From Corylus avellana (lineage: Eukaryota > Streptophyta > Magnoliopsida > Fagales > Betulaceae), in the NCBI RefSeq assembly GCF_901000735.1, contig NC_081541.1, positions 26,996,258 through 27,060,257 of the forward strand: DNA of 64,000 nt, given 5' to 3'. How positions within the stretch are numbered: position 1 is the first letter of the stretch; each line of letters opens with the position of its first letter. Below the pieces are notes generated by a model. The model was not told where the DNA came from. It made no database searches and saw nothing but the letters and a program-made list of their open reading frames with translations. The translations under genes and the position numbers were made by a program. Positions 1-12,160 of this stretch are shown in pieces.

Positions 1-154
1 TTTGCATTTTTCCCTTTAAAGCTGCAGTTTTTCTTCAATGACCTACAAAATACTAAAAACACAAAACTAACACAAAATATTAAATAACGACACAGTTAAA
101 GGATTAACTAATGTAAATAAAGGGGTCCAAATATGCAATATTTGACACTTATCA
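1..154 (-). mobile_element. Start of an LTR (partial, runs off left edge)
   Basis: Read on the minus strand from 154 downward, the sequence begins tgataagtgtcaaa and has the same layout as the start of the LTR at 49903 (tgttaagtgccaaa, then runs such as gtgttattttag and tttgtaggc). The LINE coding frame on its right stops exactly here, so this looks like the edge of an LTR retrotransposon inserted into that LINE. A run of C at 155-159 may be the target duplication, but the other side lies outside the window. Family assignment rests only on likeness to the 49903 element. Confidence 0.55.
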
Positions 155-2300
155 CCCCCCTCTACAGGCTGTTTTCGGATTGCCATAAAATCCTATTAGT
201 TTCCTTTGAGAGTCCATGCCCACCTCTTTTATTACTGCATTAATGTGTCGAAGAGAATAATTTTGAATTTCCAGCTCCACATTCTCTTTCCAAAAAAGTG
301 TCAAACCACCACTACGCCCAACACAATCAACCACAAACACACAATCAAAGCCTAGTTTCCCTCGCAAATATGATATTTTATTTCTCTGCATTTTTGTCTC
401 TATGAGAAATAAAATATTAGGTTACTTATCTCTCACCATCTGGCAAAGGTTCATAACTATTCGTAGGTTCCCAAGCCCATGACAATTCCAACTTAGTCAA
501 TTCATAATGAGTAGCGGGGCTGGACTCCAGCCTCCGCCACTCCAGTCACTCTGGACTCATCCAATTCCTCTCTTTCCTCGAACTTCCTCATTTTGGTATG
601 TTTCTCTTCTACATTCACCTCCATTGCAGTAGCCCCAACAGATCCAATTTCAGCCCATATCGAGCTTTTCTTTTTTGTTTTCCTACGATAAGATTGGAAG
701 TACCTCCCATGTTCTCATATTGTCCTTTTGCCCGAGCCTTCTTTTTCCATTTCGTTAAAATCGGTTTTCTAGGACTATTTACCCCCATTCGAAACAATGG
801 ACTAGCATGAATTACAAATTGACAAGGATTATTAAGTTCTCCCGCACCAAACCCTCCCATAGAAAATTCTGCCATAATCAGATCTTCATCCCTCAACCTA
901 AATTCTTCCATAGTCAGCCTCTGCACGTTTTGGTCCACTTCTATCCTCTGCAAAGCCACATTGGCCATCATGTCATTAGCACTTGACGTGGAGCCTTCAT
1001 TTGCTTATAGCTCATTGAGTGGGTCCATCTGTAGGACCTTTTGCACCACAAGATTAATTCCACCAACCTTCAAATTTGTTCCTCCCTTGCAGCTGTCAAT
1101 TGTCCTGCTATTTTTCTTACCCATACCAACCCCCACCGAAGAAACAACTTCCACGTGAGCCTCCTGACGTACCCATCAATCCCTCCTTCAGAGACATCAC
1201 TATCTCATAGCGTCGCTAGGGATCCTCTTCATCAACCTATGTATCACAGCCTGTAATGTAGTGTGCCCCTTCATTATTCTGGTTCAAAACACCAAGCTGC
1301 AAACCCACTCCTCAACTTTCGCCCATCTCATCACGATACCCAGACTACACGTTGTTTTGGGTAGTAGGAGCAGATGAGGCAAAAAGAGTACCTAGTTACC
1401 TTTCCCCCACCAGAGCATCTCGCATGGTTGCCGGTCCTCTCATGCTACCGATTGGTTTCATCACCCTAACCCTCAACCACGTTCCAAACTATGCAAATGG
1501 TCCAACCCCATGCTGCAACCTCTCTCCTTTAGCCGGATAGCCCTCCTCTCCGTGCTTAATAGCTCCACACCGGAAGTAAAAGCGTGGTAGACGCTCATAT
1601 TGGAAAGAAATCCATAGCTTCTTTTCTGGCAGGTTTAGAACACTTCCCTTAGCCAAAGGTTTGGTTAGATCTACCAAGACTTTGACTCGAAAGTACTTAC
1701 CCCATCCCACTCCATCTTAGTTGACATCGATCATCTCCACCACACCAACTGATTCACCAATACTCTGTCCTACGTCCCTTGTCATGCACCCAAGAGGTAG
1801 GTCATGCATCTGAATCCAGAAAGCCTCATGGTTTAGACGCATCTCAATGGTCTGTTGAAGCCCATCATAGAGTTTTAATACCAAAAGGTTTCTATCAAAC
1901 GCCCATGTTCGTCCATCCCATATTCATTTCAAATCTACTCGCTTCTTGAACTGAATAATATACAGGTACTCTCCTACCTCATGGAACCCCACAGAGTCAG
2001 TCAAACCCCATACCAACACCATCATTCTTTTAAAAGCCTCTTTATTGATCATCTTCCCCACCACTAGCCCCCCAACCAGAAACAGATCTCTCTCCCTTCC
2101 TATCTCTTCAATCAGCGTAGGGCGTAACGTCACCCCTGTTTCCCCCTCCATCGAAAGATGAAAGTTTCCACACAACTGCACCCACTCATCCTCCATCATC
2201 CTTCCCCTCTGTCCTAAGACCAAGGAGAGACACACCCTTACCTCACGGCAAGACCCAACCTCACCGTTGAGAAGCTCTAAGAAACCCTAGAGAGGACTTT
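155..2300 (-). mobile_element. LINE (L1-like) fragment, 3' part lost
   Basis: Minus-strand L1-type non-LTR retrotransposon. From 2235 down to about 1490 it encodes an ORF1 of the plant DUF4283 type, containing FWIQMHDLPLGCMTRDVG, then WISFQYERLPRFYFRCG and a decayed zinc knuckle (the first Cys position reads Tyr). From about 500 down to 155 it encodes the start of ORF2, an endonuclease/exonuclease/phosphatase domain with the typical LSWNCHGLGN start and the metal-binding ETK motif near 400. Several stops interrupt both frames, so it is dead. The remainder of ORF2 is missing because the LTR at 1-154 interrupts it. Confidence 0.85.
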
Positions 2301-2830
2301 ACATTATCTATTCAAATTATGTATTCAAGTTGTGTTCAGATAGCATTGCAATTAAAAGCATTAAACACCCCATAAGAAATAAGATACTTTAGGAAATATG
2401 TAGTTTCAATGTCAAGAATAAAATCATCACATCTTCACCAAAAAAAAAAAAAAAAATTCTAAAAGAAAAAGATAAAGAAAGTAATTAATTATAGAATTAA
2501 TTAAAAAGAAATGGGTGAATCAACTTCAAGAAGTGATACTGGTTAGCCACGTGAGTAGTCTTTATTCCTTAACCATAACAAATATACTTTTGAAATTCTA
2601 TTGGTTTCCTGTTGCTTTCTTCTTCAAATATTCCTCTTCATTATTTTGTCTATCTACTCCCATTAAATTCATCTACCCCTAGGCCACATCAAGCTAGCAG
2701 ATCAACCATCAACATCAAAGTGGTCCTCACAAAGCCTCGCTACATGCATAACATGTTATCTTTAATTATTTCAAAATTAATTAACTGCACCAAATTGTTT
2801 TATTGCTTTAATGCCAATTCATCAATATAT
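2301..2830. other. Intergenic, no gene seen
   Basis: AT-rich spacer with an A-run near 2439-2456. It would contain the promoter of the RNase T2 relic downstream, but I see no clear TATA box tied to a start and no RNA gene. Confidence 0.5.
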
Positions 2831-3700
2831 ATGAAGCTAGTTTTTGCTTGCTTGCTTGCTTGTTCTTGCTTTGTGTTTTCAAGTTGGGACGTTGGCTATT
2901 GATTATTAATACTTGACTATACAATGGCCGAAGTCCTTCTTCAATTCAGGAGCTTGCAGCAAGTGCACAAGAATGACCACTTCATCATCCATGGCTTATG
3001 GCCACATATGGCCGATGGCGCCCAATCCCTCCTCCTCCTGTCAAACAGCCATTTGACAAAGTTCAGGTATGTTACCTATGTTTATGTTTTAGTACATAGC
3101 AGATCACATGCACTCTTATAATTAATTTGTTATTTGTTATGCGCGCGTGCATGCAGGTGAAAAGTGACGCAACTCTCTGCCAAACATTGCTGCAGATTTG
3201 ACCTAGCTTAACAGTCGCAATGCCTGCCGAGATATTCTGGAAGCACGAATGGGATAAACATGGAGCCTTTACCAGTTTCACTCAACATGATTACTTTAGA
3301 ACAGCTATTGACAGGGCCAATGATCTCGGAGTTCTCCAGCTGCTTTAGAGGCTCAATCAAGATGGTTTATTTTACATTTCATTTGCATTAATTTCTTTCT
3401 TTTCAAAAAAAAAAAAAAAAAAAATCCTACTTATTTTCTTTTCTCTTTGATTTTCTGTAACAGGGATCAATATCGGTCAAAAATACAAAGTTCAGGACTT
3501 CATTAGTGCCATCCAAACTGCAGTGCAGCTGAAACTAGGCCAGACACTGAAAATGAACATTAAATGTAACTCGTACAGGAGTAGAGCGGGCTTGGTGGTT
3601 CAAATATATGAGATAAGGTTCTGCATCGACAAAACTAGATTTCAATTCATAAACTGTACATGAATGGGTACTTGGCCGTGTAATATTAACGGCAAGTATG
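2831..3700 (+). pseudogene. RNase T2 / S-like ribonuclease pseudogene
   Basis: The RNase T2 family comprises secreted endoribonucleases that use two active-site blocks, CAS I and CAS II. A signal-peptide-like start lies at 2831-2900 (MKLVFACLLACSCFVFSS). QWPKSFFNSGACSKC follows at 2922-2966, CAS I as FIIHGLWP at 2981-3004, and CAS II as FWKHEWDKHG at about 3234-3263. A C-terminal part with conserved Cys runs from 3465 to about 3700. Introns are inferred at 3067-3156 (GT..AG) and about 3354-3464. The gene is broken: the signal peptide runs into a stop at 2900, a further stop lies at 2907, the QWPKSF and HGLWP blocks are in different frames, and stops occur before CAS II. Both catalytic histidine blocks are still readable. 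Whether it was S-locus-like or a housekeeping S-like RNase cannot be told from this. Confidence 0.85.
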
Positions 3701-4044
3701 CTCTTCCTCTTCCATGATGCATTTCCGCTGTAGATAGGGCTAGCCTGTGGCTCTTTATGTTATTTTCCCAAATGCCTTTGAAATCTAACGTGCACGTTGA
3801 TCATCATCACCCACTTCTTTCATACCATGTTGCTTCTTCTTCAATTGTTAGTTTCTCAAGGCACTACGTATGTACTAATTATAATCAAAAGAACTTGGAT
3901 TTCCTTATTTTGGTAATTTCGATTTACTATATCACATGGGTCGATCTCACAGCAAATTTATGCTTAACATGAATTATATATACATGACTAGCTAGCTATA
4001 TAGCTTTTATACAATTGATCGGTGAAAAAATGATATAATTATAT
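3701..4044. other. Intergenic, no gene seen
   Basis: AT-rich sequence between the RNase T2 relic and the next repeat. It contains short open frames without family features. Nothing can be supported. Confidence 0.4.
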
Positions 4045-4190
4045 ATAGGGAAAATTACAGTTTACCCCCTCAAAGTTGACAACGTTTTTCAATTCGAACA
4101 CCAAAGTTTCAATTTTTGCAATCCACCCCCACAAAGTTTCAATTTTTTTTCAATTCGACCAATATTATCCCAAAATTCCCATACTTTCCT

Positions 4191-4221
<31 letters not shown>

Positions 4222-4345
4222 TATAAAAAAAAAAACAACAACAACAAATTTGGGGTTGTAAAAATGGCCAGATGGCCAAAGGGGTGGCTACAGCCACCCT
4301 GATTTTTTTTTTTTAATTTTTAATTTAAAAAAAAAAAAAATTAGG
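4045..4345. mobile_element. One-ended DNA-transposon-like repeat
   Basis: It opens with gggaaaattacagtttaccc and ccctcaaagttgac, a terminus style seen in plant MULE-like non-autonomous elements, and holds a GC-rich palindrome (gggtggctacagccaccc near 4282) inside AT-rich sequence. The same gggtggc..gccaccc palindrome marks the repeats at 11763-12160, 47153-47717 and 47739-48728. I could not find the matching right terminus or a target duplication. The LINE at 4346 begins, already truncated, immediately after it. Confidence 0.4.
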
Positions 4346-4382
4346 GGCAATACGTGAAGTTTTGGATACATGATCGCCATTC

Positions 4383-4742
4383 TTGATACAGATGCATGAC
4401 ATGCCCCTACTATGTATGACAAAAGATATTGGAACAAGGATTTGGGAGTCTTTAGGAGAACTGGAGGACATCAATTTTGCAGGAAACAATCCTGGATGGG
4501 GCCGATGTCTGAGATTTAGGGTAACTATTGATGTAATGAAGCCACTAGAACGAGGGAGAGCATTGGACTTAGAAGGGAAAACATCATGGGTGAGCTTTCG
4601 GTATGAAAAATTGCCTTTATTTTGTTTCAATTGCGGGTGCATTGTGCATGGAGATAAAGGCTGCACAGTTCCCAAACCAACACGGATGAGCACTGAGGAG
4701 AGACCCAAACAGTGGGGTGTGTGGTTCCGAGTGGAAGATTAG
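4383..4742 (+). pseudogene. LINE ORF1 fragment (DUF4283 / zinc knuckle)
   Basis: The frame reads IQMHDMPLLCMTKDIG, then FRVTIDVMKPLERG, then WVSFRYEKLPLFCFNCG followed by a C-x2-C-x4-H-x4-C knuckle with C, C, H and C all present. This is the conserved C-terminal half of plant L1 ORF1 (RNA-binding, chaperone-like). The N-terminal half of DUF4283 is missing, so the copy was 5'-truncated or cut by the repeat on its left. Confidence 0.85.
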
Positions 4743-5523
4743 AGAGGACGGCCGTAGGGAGGAGGATACTCGTCTACAGCTGATGATGACCGATAGGGAA
4801 AGTAGCAGGAAAAGAGGAAACCCTGCTCCCTAAACACAACTAAAAAGGCATGTACTCCAAAAGGGTCGTATTCTTACCAGGTAGGGGGAACAAATCCTTC
4901 GGCAAATATGGGAAAGGAGGCACACGTGGAGTCAAAATGAGAATCCATAATGGTAGGTGAGAAGATTATTAAAGGAAAGGCGGTTTGTACAGCCGTGATA
5001 GACGAGCCAGGACTTGCTGATGCGAACATTTGTGTGGCATCCGACGGGGCAAGGAAAGGAGAGCCAAATGGGCCCGGGGGTGGGCTTAATATAGAATGGC
5101 ACAAGGCAGACGAGAGAAGGACACAGAGGATGTGGGCCGCAAAGATGCAGTAGAAGAGACTACCCAAATGGAGATCACTATCAATCCATTATGGGATAGT
5201 AGTGGGACTGATACCCTAATGCATGGTACAATAGTAGAAGAGGGCCAAAAAAGTCCACCTACAGAAATCATGATGAGGACTAAGGAAACCTGCATAAGGG
5301 GGGTCCAATTTGCAAGCGTGGAAAAGGATGGCTCGGGTTGACATTGCGGGAGTGAATGAGGGGGCACAAAGGACCAAAACAGAAAGGAAGAAGAAGAAAA
5401 CAAACTTTGAAAAGGAATATGAAGCAAATAGGGAGGGGAAGAAAACAAAATGGGGAGAAGAGGTAAAATACAACTTAGACAATGCTTTGGTGGCGGCTGT
5501 TTCACAGCCCCACTGCGCCCAAT

Positions 5524-8500
5524 GATTCTCTTAAGTTGGAACTGCTGAGGGATTGGGAACCCTCGGACAGTTTGGGACCTTTGCCAATTGGTAAAGGAGA
5601 ATAAACCTAATGCCGTGTTCCTCATGGAAACTAAATGCAAGAATACAAAAATGGAAGGCATCATAGTGAAGTTAGGCTTTGAAGTCATGTTTGTGGTTGA
5701 ACCGATAGGCAAGAGCGATGCTTAGCTCTACTCTAGAAGGAAAAGAATATCCTGAAAATATAAAATTACTCAAGATGACAAATTAATGCAGTTGTTAACA
5801 CAACAAAAGTTAGTGCAAAATGGAAGCTAACTGGGTTTTATGGCCAACCAGATTGGACGAAGAGGAAAGAGTCATGACACTACTAAATCATCTACAGTCC
5901 TTCTTGCATGGCCCCTAGATGTGCTATGACAATTTAAATGAGATTGTAGCTCAGCATGAAAAATTTGGCTACATCCCGTAAGGAGACATAAATGGAGCAA
6001 TTTCGGTCAGCCCTTGAATCAAGCAATCTCAACGATTTGGTGTATAAAGGCTCGAAATACACATGGCATAATTGCAAAAGCGATGACTGTTTTACTAAAG
6101 ATCGGCTGGATCGGGTGGTGACAAATAATGAGTGGTTCAGGTTGTACAAGGAGGTGACTGTGCAAGCATTGGCGGCAGGAACATCTGACCATAAGCTTCT
6201 GCTAACTAATTTCTCAAAGGAGAAAGAAGAGCGAGTATTTTTCTAGATGGGCTTCAAGTTTAAATCTTGCTGGCTTCTAGACGATGAGTACCACAACATA
6301 ATACAAGAGGCATGGGAGGCAGGAGAAGGGGGGTTCACCTCGCTACAAACAGCCCAACAAATGCTTTCTCATTGTCAAATGAACCTGACACAATGGAGCC
6401 AAAGGAAGTTTGGGCATGTTGAAAAATTATTAAAGAGGAAAAGAAAAGAGCTTGAAATCTTGTAGAGGAACGAAGGACCTGGCAATTTAGAGTCCATCAA
6501 ACAATTGCATGGAGAAATTGAGAACATCTTGGAATAGGAAGATGTACGATGGAAACAGGGAGAGAAACAAAACCGGTACAAGAATGGGGATCGAAACACC
6601 CCAATCGAGTACATCTTAGAACATGAAGATGTACAATGGAAACAGCGAGGAAAACAAAACTCGTACAAGTATGGGGATCGAAACACCCCATTTTCCACGC
6701 ATAAGCCGCCCACAGAAGGAAAATTAACTCCATCAAGAAGATAAAGGATGAGGAGTGATAGGAATGGAGTAAGCCCAAGGAGATCAGCGTTGCTTTCGTT
6801 AACTTCTACCAAAACCTATTCACGGCAGGGGTGGAGCAGTGTCTGGAGGGAATGGAGCCTCGAGTTTCAGAGGAGATGAATACATGCTTGCTGCAGGAAT
6901 TCATGGCAATTGAGGTCGACAATGCTTTAGCTTAAATGCATCATTTAAAGTCACCAGGGCGAGAAGAATTTTCAGCATGTTTCTACTAACTCTTGAGGGA
7001 CAGTGCGCATTGTGGTATGTCAAGCGATGCTGCATTTCCTAAATCTTGGTAATTTTGATAACTCCCTAAATGCTACCTATATTACTTTAATCCCCAAAAG
7101 AAAGAATCCCACCCGGATCATTGAGTATCGTCTCATAAGTTTGTGTAATGTGCTTTATAAATTAATTGCTAAAGTGCTAGCTAACAAAATAAAGCAGATA
7201 TTAGTCCATATAATTTCCCTTACACAGAATGCTTTCAATCCTGGAAGACTTATCACCGACAATGTTCTAGTGGCCTTTGAGGCACTCCACACGATGGACT
7301 CAAGAATGACAGGGCGACAAGGTTACATGGCTTTGAAGTTAGATATGAGCAAGGCATATAATAAGGTGGAATGAGACTTTCTAGAGGCCGTAATGGTGAA
7401 GCTTGGGTTTGTAGAACGGTGGGTGCAGTTATTGATGACGTGTGTCCATACGATTTCTTACTCGATCTTAATTAATGGGTAGCCTTATGGACATATTTAG
7501 CCTATCTGGGGGATCTAACAAGGTGACCCCCTGTCACCTTATTTTTTTCATCCTGTGTGCATAGGGCTTAAGAATCTCTCTTACAGAAGGCTGAACAAGA
7601 ATGGCGGATCACAGGTCTTCCCATTACTAAAGGTGGTATGAGAATAAACCATCTATTCTTTGCAGATGATAGCCTGCTGTTTTGCAAGGCTAATATGTTC
7701 GAATGGGTCCGGATACAAGAGATCTTAGCTTTATATGAACAAGCTTCGGGGCAAAAGTTGAATTGTGACAAGACATCCATTTATTTTTTCAGCCGCAACA
7801 CCAAACAGGCTGCCAAGGCCCACGTTACATCATTAGCATGTCTCAGCTTCACTAGTAGCTATGAGAAATATCTAGGACTATACCTCTTCTTGGCCAATCT
7901 CGAGTGAGTGCTTTCACATATATACAAGGGAAAATATGGGAGCGAATAGAAAGAAAATTTTTGTCTCAAGCAGGCAAGGAGGTCCTATTGAAGGCTGTCA
8001 TACAGGCAATCCCCACCTACACAATGAGTGTGTTCCAGCTACCCAAGACCCTTTGCTAGGCTATTACCTCAATGATGTCCAAATTTTAGTGAGGACATAA
8101 GGAAAATGACGCTCGAATAGCGTGGATGAGTTGAAATAAAATGGGGAGGGCAAAAGCACAAGCAAGGCTAGGATTCCAGGATTTGGAATGATTTAATATG
8201 GCCTTGTTAGTAAAACAAGTGTGGCGGTTGATTCAAAATCAAGATACATTGGTAGCAAAAGTAATGCGGGAGAACTACTTCCCAAATGACACTTTCCTGG
8301 AACCGAACCTTGGCCGAAAACATTTTTATGTATGGAGAAGCATTTGGAACTCAAAGAAACTTTTGCAAGAAGGACTTATTTGGAGGGTGGGGGAAGGGAA
8401 GATGATACAAATTTGGAATGACCGTTGGTTGCCTACCCCCAGGGCACATACTACACAATCACCGGTGAGATTACTTGACAGAAGTGCTAAAGTGTGTGAA

Positions 8501-9663
8501 TTGTTGGATGAAAACAGAAACGGGTGGGATACAGAGCTAGTGCGAAAGAACTTCAATGAAGAGGAGGCCAATGATATGCAGCATGGGGGTATGCCCATGT
8601 AGAGGGAAGGACATTCTAGCTTGGGAGGGAACAAAAAATGGGGTATTCACTATACGCAGTGCTTACCACCTAGCTTTAGAGAGGTTTGAAAAAGAAGAAG
8701 GATGTTGTTCCAACAACCATTTAGCCCAATCATTGTGAAAGAAAATATGGGGAATTAAAGGGTTGCGAGTTGTAAAATTCTTCCTATGGGAGGGAATCGG
8801 AAGAATTTTATGGAGTTGCCCCTCAACCCATACTGCCAACCAGAGAGAATCTATATAGGGAAAAGATAGTGTCAGACCCACTGTGCGCCATTTGTGGGAG
8901 GGAATCGGAAACACCAGGCCACATTCTATGGAGTTGCCCCTCAACCCAAGATGTATGGACAGAATGCAACGGCAAAGTACAAAAAAGTTCCAATGACAAG
9001 ATTGATTTTATGGAGATCCTCTCAACACTTGTACAACGCCTGTGTGAAGAGGAGATGCATTTAATGGTAACTGTTGCTCGGCAAATATGGCTAAGAAGAA
9101 ACAGTGTGGTGTTTGGTGGCGAATTTCTGACCCCAACATCAATGGTCCGAATTGCAAAGGATCAAATGGAAGCTTTCGAAAGCGCAGCTCGGAGAACGGA
9201 CGAACAAAGTCCCAGGAGAAGAGATATGTCCACAGAAAAGTGGAAGAAACCCCCTCCCGAAAATGTGAAGCTCAACTGGGATGCGGCGGTGGATAGTCAA
9301 AATGGCAAGATAGGGATGGGCATCATAGTGAGAGATCATGAAGGAGGTGTAGTAGTGAGGGCATGTGGTTCATGACCTCAAATTTCCGATCCAACTACGC
9401 AGAGGCCATGGCAACACGGACAGAAATGGAGTTAAGGAGCTCATTGGGGTTGCGAAAATTCATACTAAAGGGAGATGCCCTAGAAGTAGTCAATGCACTG
9501 AACCAAGTAAGGACATGTATGGGGGCTTATGGGTAGATTATTAATGATACCAAGCTTCTACTATCCCGTGGGATCCAATGGCAAGTAAACCACGTTCGTA
9601 GATCAGCCAATGGTGCTGCATACCAACTTGCGAAGCTAGGCTTGCAGTATGACGAAGTTTAGT
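5524..9663 (+). pseudogene. LINE ORF2 pseudogene (EEP, RT, zf-RVT, RNase H)
   Basis: Domains in order: the endonuclease starts near 5524 (ILLSWNC, then VFLMETK) and continues to about 6230 with TSDHKLLL near 6183, the SDH signature of the APE-like nuclease. The reverse transcriptase runs from about 7050 (ITLIPKRKNPTRIIEYRLIS, then ALKLDMSKAYNKVE at about 7330) to the FADDSLLF catalytic box near 7657. The zf-RVT region covers about 8600-8960. The RNase H domain starts at LNWDAAVDSQNGKIG near 9273 and runs to about 9663. The RT box retains both aspartates. Numerous stops (for example the tga ending the 7003-7374 frame) show it is not translated. One stretch near 8790-8830 repeats sequence from 8900-8950, probably a local duplication. 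Confidence 0.88.
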
Positions 9664-9765
9664 TATGAAGAACAGATTTCCCATTATGTATGAATGATAT
9701 TGTACGTGCTGAGCAAGATGATGATTTAGCTTGATAATGGAAACCAATTTCAAAAAAAAAAAAAT

Positions 9766-11625
9766 AATAAATAAAAAATAATAATAATAATAATATATTT
9801 TTTGATATGTCCACACAAGAGGGGGAGGGAAAAAATAATAATAATAATAATAATAATTGGTTTTACTTAAACAATAATTGAGCGAATCATATAATTGTAT
9901 ATGTTATTTTTATTTAATTTCCAATACAAATATTGCAAAATTGCATTCCAAGTAAAGTCTTTATTTCTTCTCATGGAATTTTCAAAAACTGTAAGAATTA
10001 TATGCATTGAATGGCGAAAAGGAAGAAGAAATGAAAACTAAATAATGCATGCATGAGTAATTAATGCTCCGATCCATCTTCATTAACAATGAATTGCATC
10101 AATAATTGCATTGGTTAACAATATGAGAAAATCCATTAAAAAAAGAAAAATAACAATATGAGAAAAATATTAATTTGATTCAATTACCCTACACGTCTCT
10201 ACCTTCTATGTTTGTGCACTGTGCACATAATAATTGTTTGTCACCTATACACATTTTTGCATGTGTATAATTAATGAAGGAATTAAATTACATTAATACA
10301 TTACATCATTCATGTCCCCCTCTTATGCGGACATGTCAAAAAAAAAAAATGATTAAATGCATGTAGGTATACATTTTGGGATGATAGAAGTGGACGTTTA
10401 ACCATATGAATTGAATTCTATGCTTTTTTTTATTTTTTCATAATCTCTATCTATATGCATCAGAATTATGGGCTAATTATCAGCTCAATAATTACTCCTA
10501 TTCCACAACAGAGAAACCCCATATTCAAATTTCAACCAAATTTCTTTTCCCGTGTACATTTTCTCGCAAACGAACAACAAACTAAAAGCATAAAAAAAAA
10601 AAAACCAAATCCTTACTTGATTTTGCACTCTTGGATTAATTAAATCCTTGCTTGATTATCACATAATCGAGACATATCTTTTCTAAATATTGATGTAAAG
10701 AAAACTCCAGCATCTATGTTGAAGTTTTTTTATTGTCTATATTTAATTTTACGTTTTTCATGAGAAAGAGAGAAAAAAATAAAATTAAATATAGACCCTT
10801 TGTAAAATTAAATATGGACAATTAAGACAGTACTTAGTTAGCCAAATCCTTCTTCTCATGCTACTAAGAAATTTTGGAAAATGAGAGAAGATATTTGTGT
10901 TTGGTCAAAAGCTCAACCCCTTCTCTCTTTGAAGATAAAAGAAAGGAATAAGAAATAGGTGGAAGTTGGTGAATGAAGATGTAATTTTAATTAAGACATT
11001 GTGGGACCCGAACAAATAGGAATTCAAAAGCTCAAGTGGCTTGAAATTGCTCCACCTAGATGCATTAGTGATATTAATTTAATTCTATCATTTTTTTTAG
11101 TTACATTTTTATTTTATTTTTTTATTTTTTTTTATGTTTGTATCTCTTGAAAAAGAAATAGTAATAATAAATTCATAACATGTTTGACCAACTAAGATGT
11201 TGCCATCATTAATTAAAACATAATTTTTTAGGGTTTTATCTTCTTTTTCTTTTTTTGGCGGTGGGGAAAAATTTTGAATAAAGTATTTTATATCTTATGT
11301 GGCTTTTAATGCGGAGATCCTATTTGAGGAGTTTATGGTGACCGCCTTAATTGCAATGCCCACTAGCTCACATATGACTCCTAGCAAATGAAGATGAGTT
11401 TTGGTAAGAGTGATTGTGGTCGGTGGGTTGATGATGGTGTAATGAGAAGTGTTACACATTTATCTTTTATTCATATTTTTTTTGTAAATTTACCATTGAA
11501 TTTATGGGACATACATGTGGTCTCACATATTTAATGGTAGATTTATCAATCTCTTATGTAGATGAACAAAAGATGAGTGGAAGATAAAAAAACAAAAAAA
11601 CTTTGTTTGTAATAATGGTAATAGC
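9766..11625. other. Gene-free AT-rich spacer with repeat scraps
   Basis: There is no coding region. It holds (ATA/AAT)n runs at about 9765-9860, a minus-strand SINE 3'-end scrap at 9797-9831 (tgtccacacaagagg), a plus-strand scrap at 10311-10352 (cctcttatgcggacatgtc plus A tail), a hairpin at about 10727-10800 (tgtctatatttaatttta facing taaaattaaatatagac), and fold-back sequence at about 11440-11620 that may be a MITE cut by the N gap. Confidence 0.55.
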
Positions 11626-11692
11626 NNNNNNNNNNNNNNNNNNNNNNNNNNNNNNNNNNNNNNNNNNNNNNNNNNNNNNNNNNNNNNNNNNN
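11626..11692. other. Assembly gap (67 N)
   Basis: Run of N. It cuts the left side of the repeat that follows and probably the right side of a fold-back element before it. Confidence 0.99.
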
Positions 11693-11762
11693 CTATGCCG
11701 TCAAAATTTTTTAACAGCCGTTAGGGCCACTCAAAACGTACCGTTTTACTTGATTAAAATAT

Positions 11763-12160
11763 TAAATTTTTATTAATTTAATTTAAAAAATTAAATCTAA
11801 AAAAAAATTGAAGGGTGGCCACCACCCAACCCCAATGGGGTGGCCGCAAGCAACCTTAGGTACCCATGGGGTGGCTCGTAGCCACCCCATGGGGGGTTTG
11901 GGGTGGCCTCTCCACCCGTGGGGTGGCTGGGGTGGCCGCATAGGGGTTTGGGGGTGGCCAGGGGTGGCTTGGCCACCCTTCAATTTTTATTTTTATTTTT
12001 AGATTTAATTTTTTAAATTAAATTAAATTTTGATGGTAAGGATTTTATTGTCATTTCAATTGACTCAGAGAGTAAATTTTCGAGCAAAAAAAAACTCAAA
12101 GAGTTTTAAATTTTGGAGGGTTGACTCAAGGACTTATTATACATTTTCCCTAATTATTTA
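11763..12160. mobile_element. Fold-back MITE with GGCCACCC palindromes
   Basis: Inverted arms at about 11770-11830 and 11962-12030 (aaaaaattaaatct and its complement, with gaagggtggcc facing ggccacccttc) enclose a GC-rich core of repeated ggggtggc/gccacccc. The right terminus ends gaggg..cattttccc, complementary in style to the repeat at 4045. The left terminus may lie in the N gap, so no target duplication can be checked. Glycine/proline/histidine-rich open frames across the core are artefacts of the palindromes. Confidence 0.6.

Larger units (their letters stand above)
4346..9765 (+). mobile_element. LINE (L1-like), near full ORF2, degenerate
   Basis: Plus-strand L1-type retrotransposon truncated within ORF1 at its 5' end. 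The order is ORF1 DUF4283/zinc knuckle (4383-4742), a linker, then ORF2 with endonuclease, reverse transcriptase, zf-RVT and RNase H regions, ending in an A-rich tail at about 9750-9785. Many stops and frame changes make it inactive. A separate SINE-tail scrap lies just past the A tail. Confidence 0.9.

Noticed and set aside
2924..2980. MAEVLLQFRSLQQVH as the N-terminus of the RNase
   Set aside because: The conserved QWPKSFFNSGACSKC reading is in another frame, so this start is a product of the frame break.
4874..5712. Long minus-strand frames
   Set aside because: Shadows of the plus-strand LINE ORF1/ORF2 junction; no family motifs.
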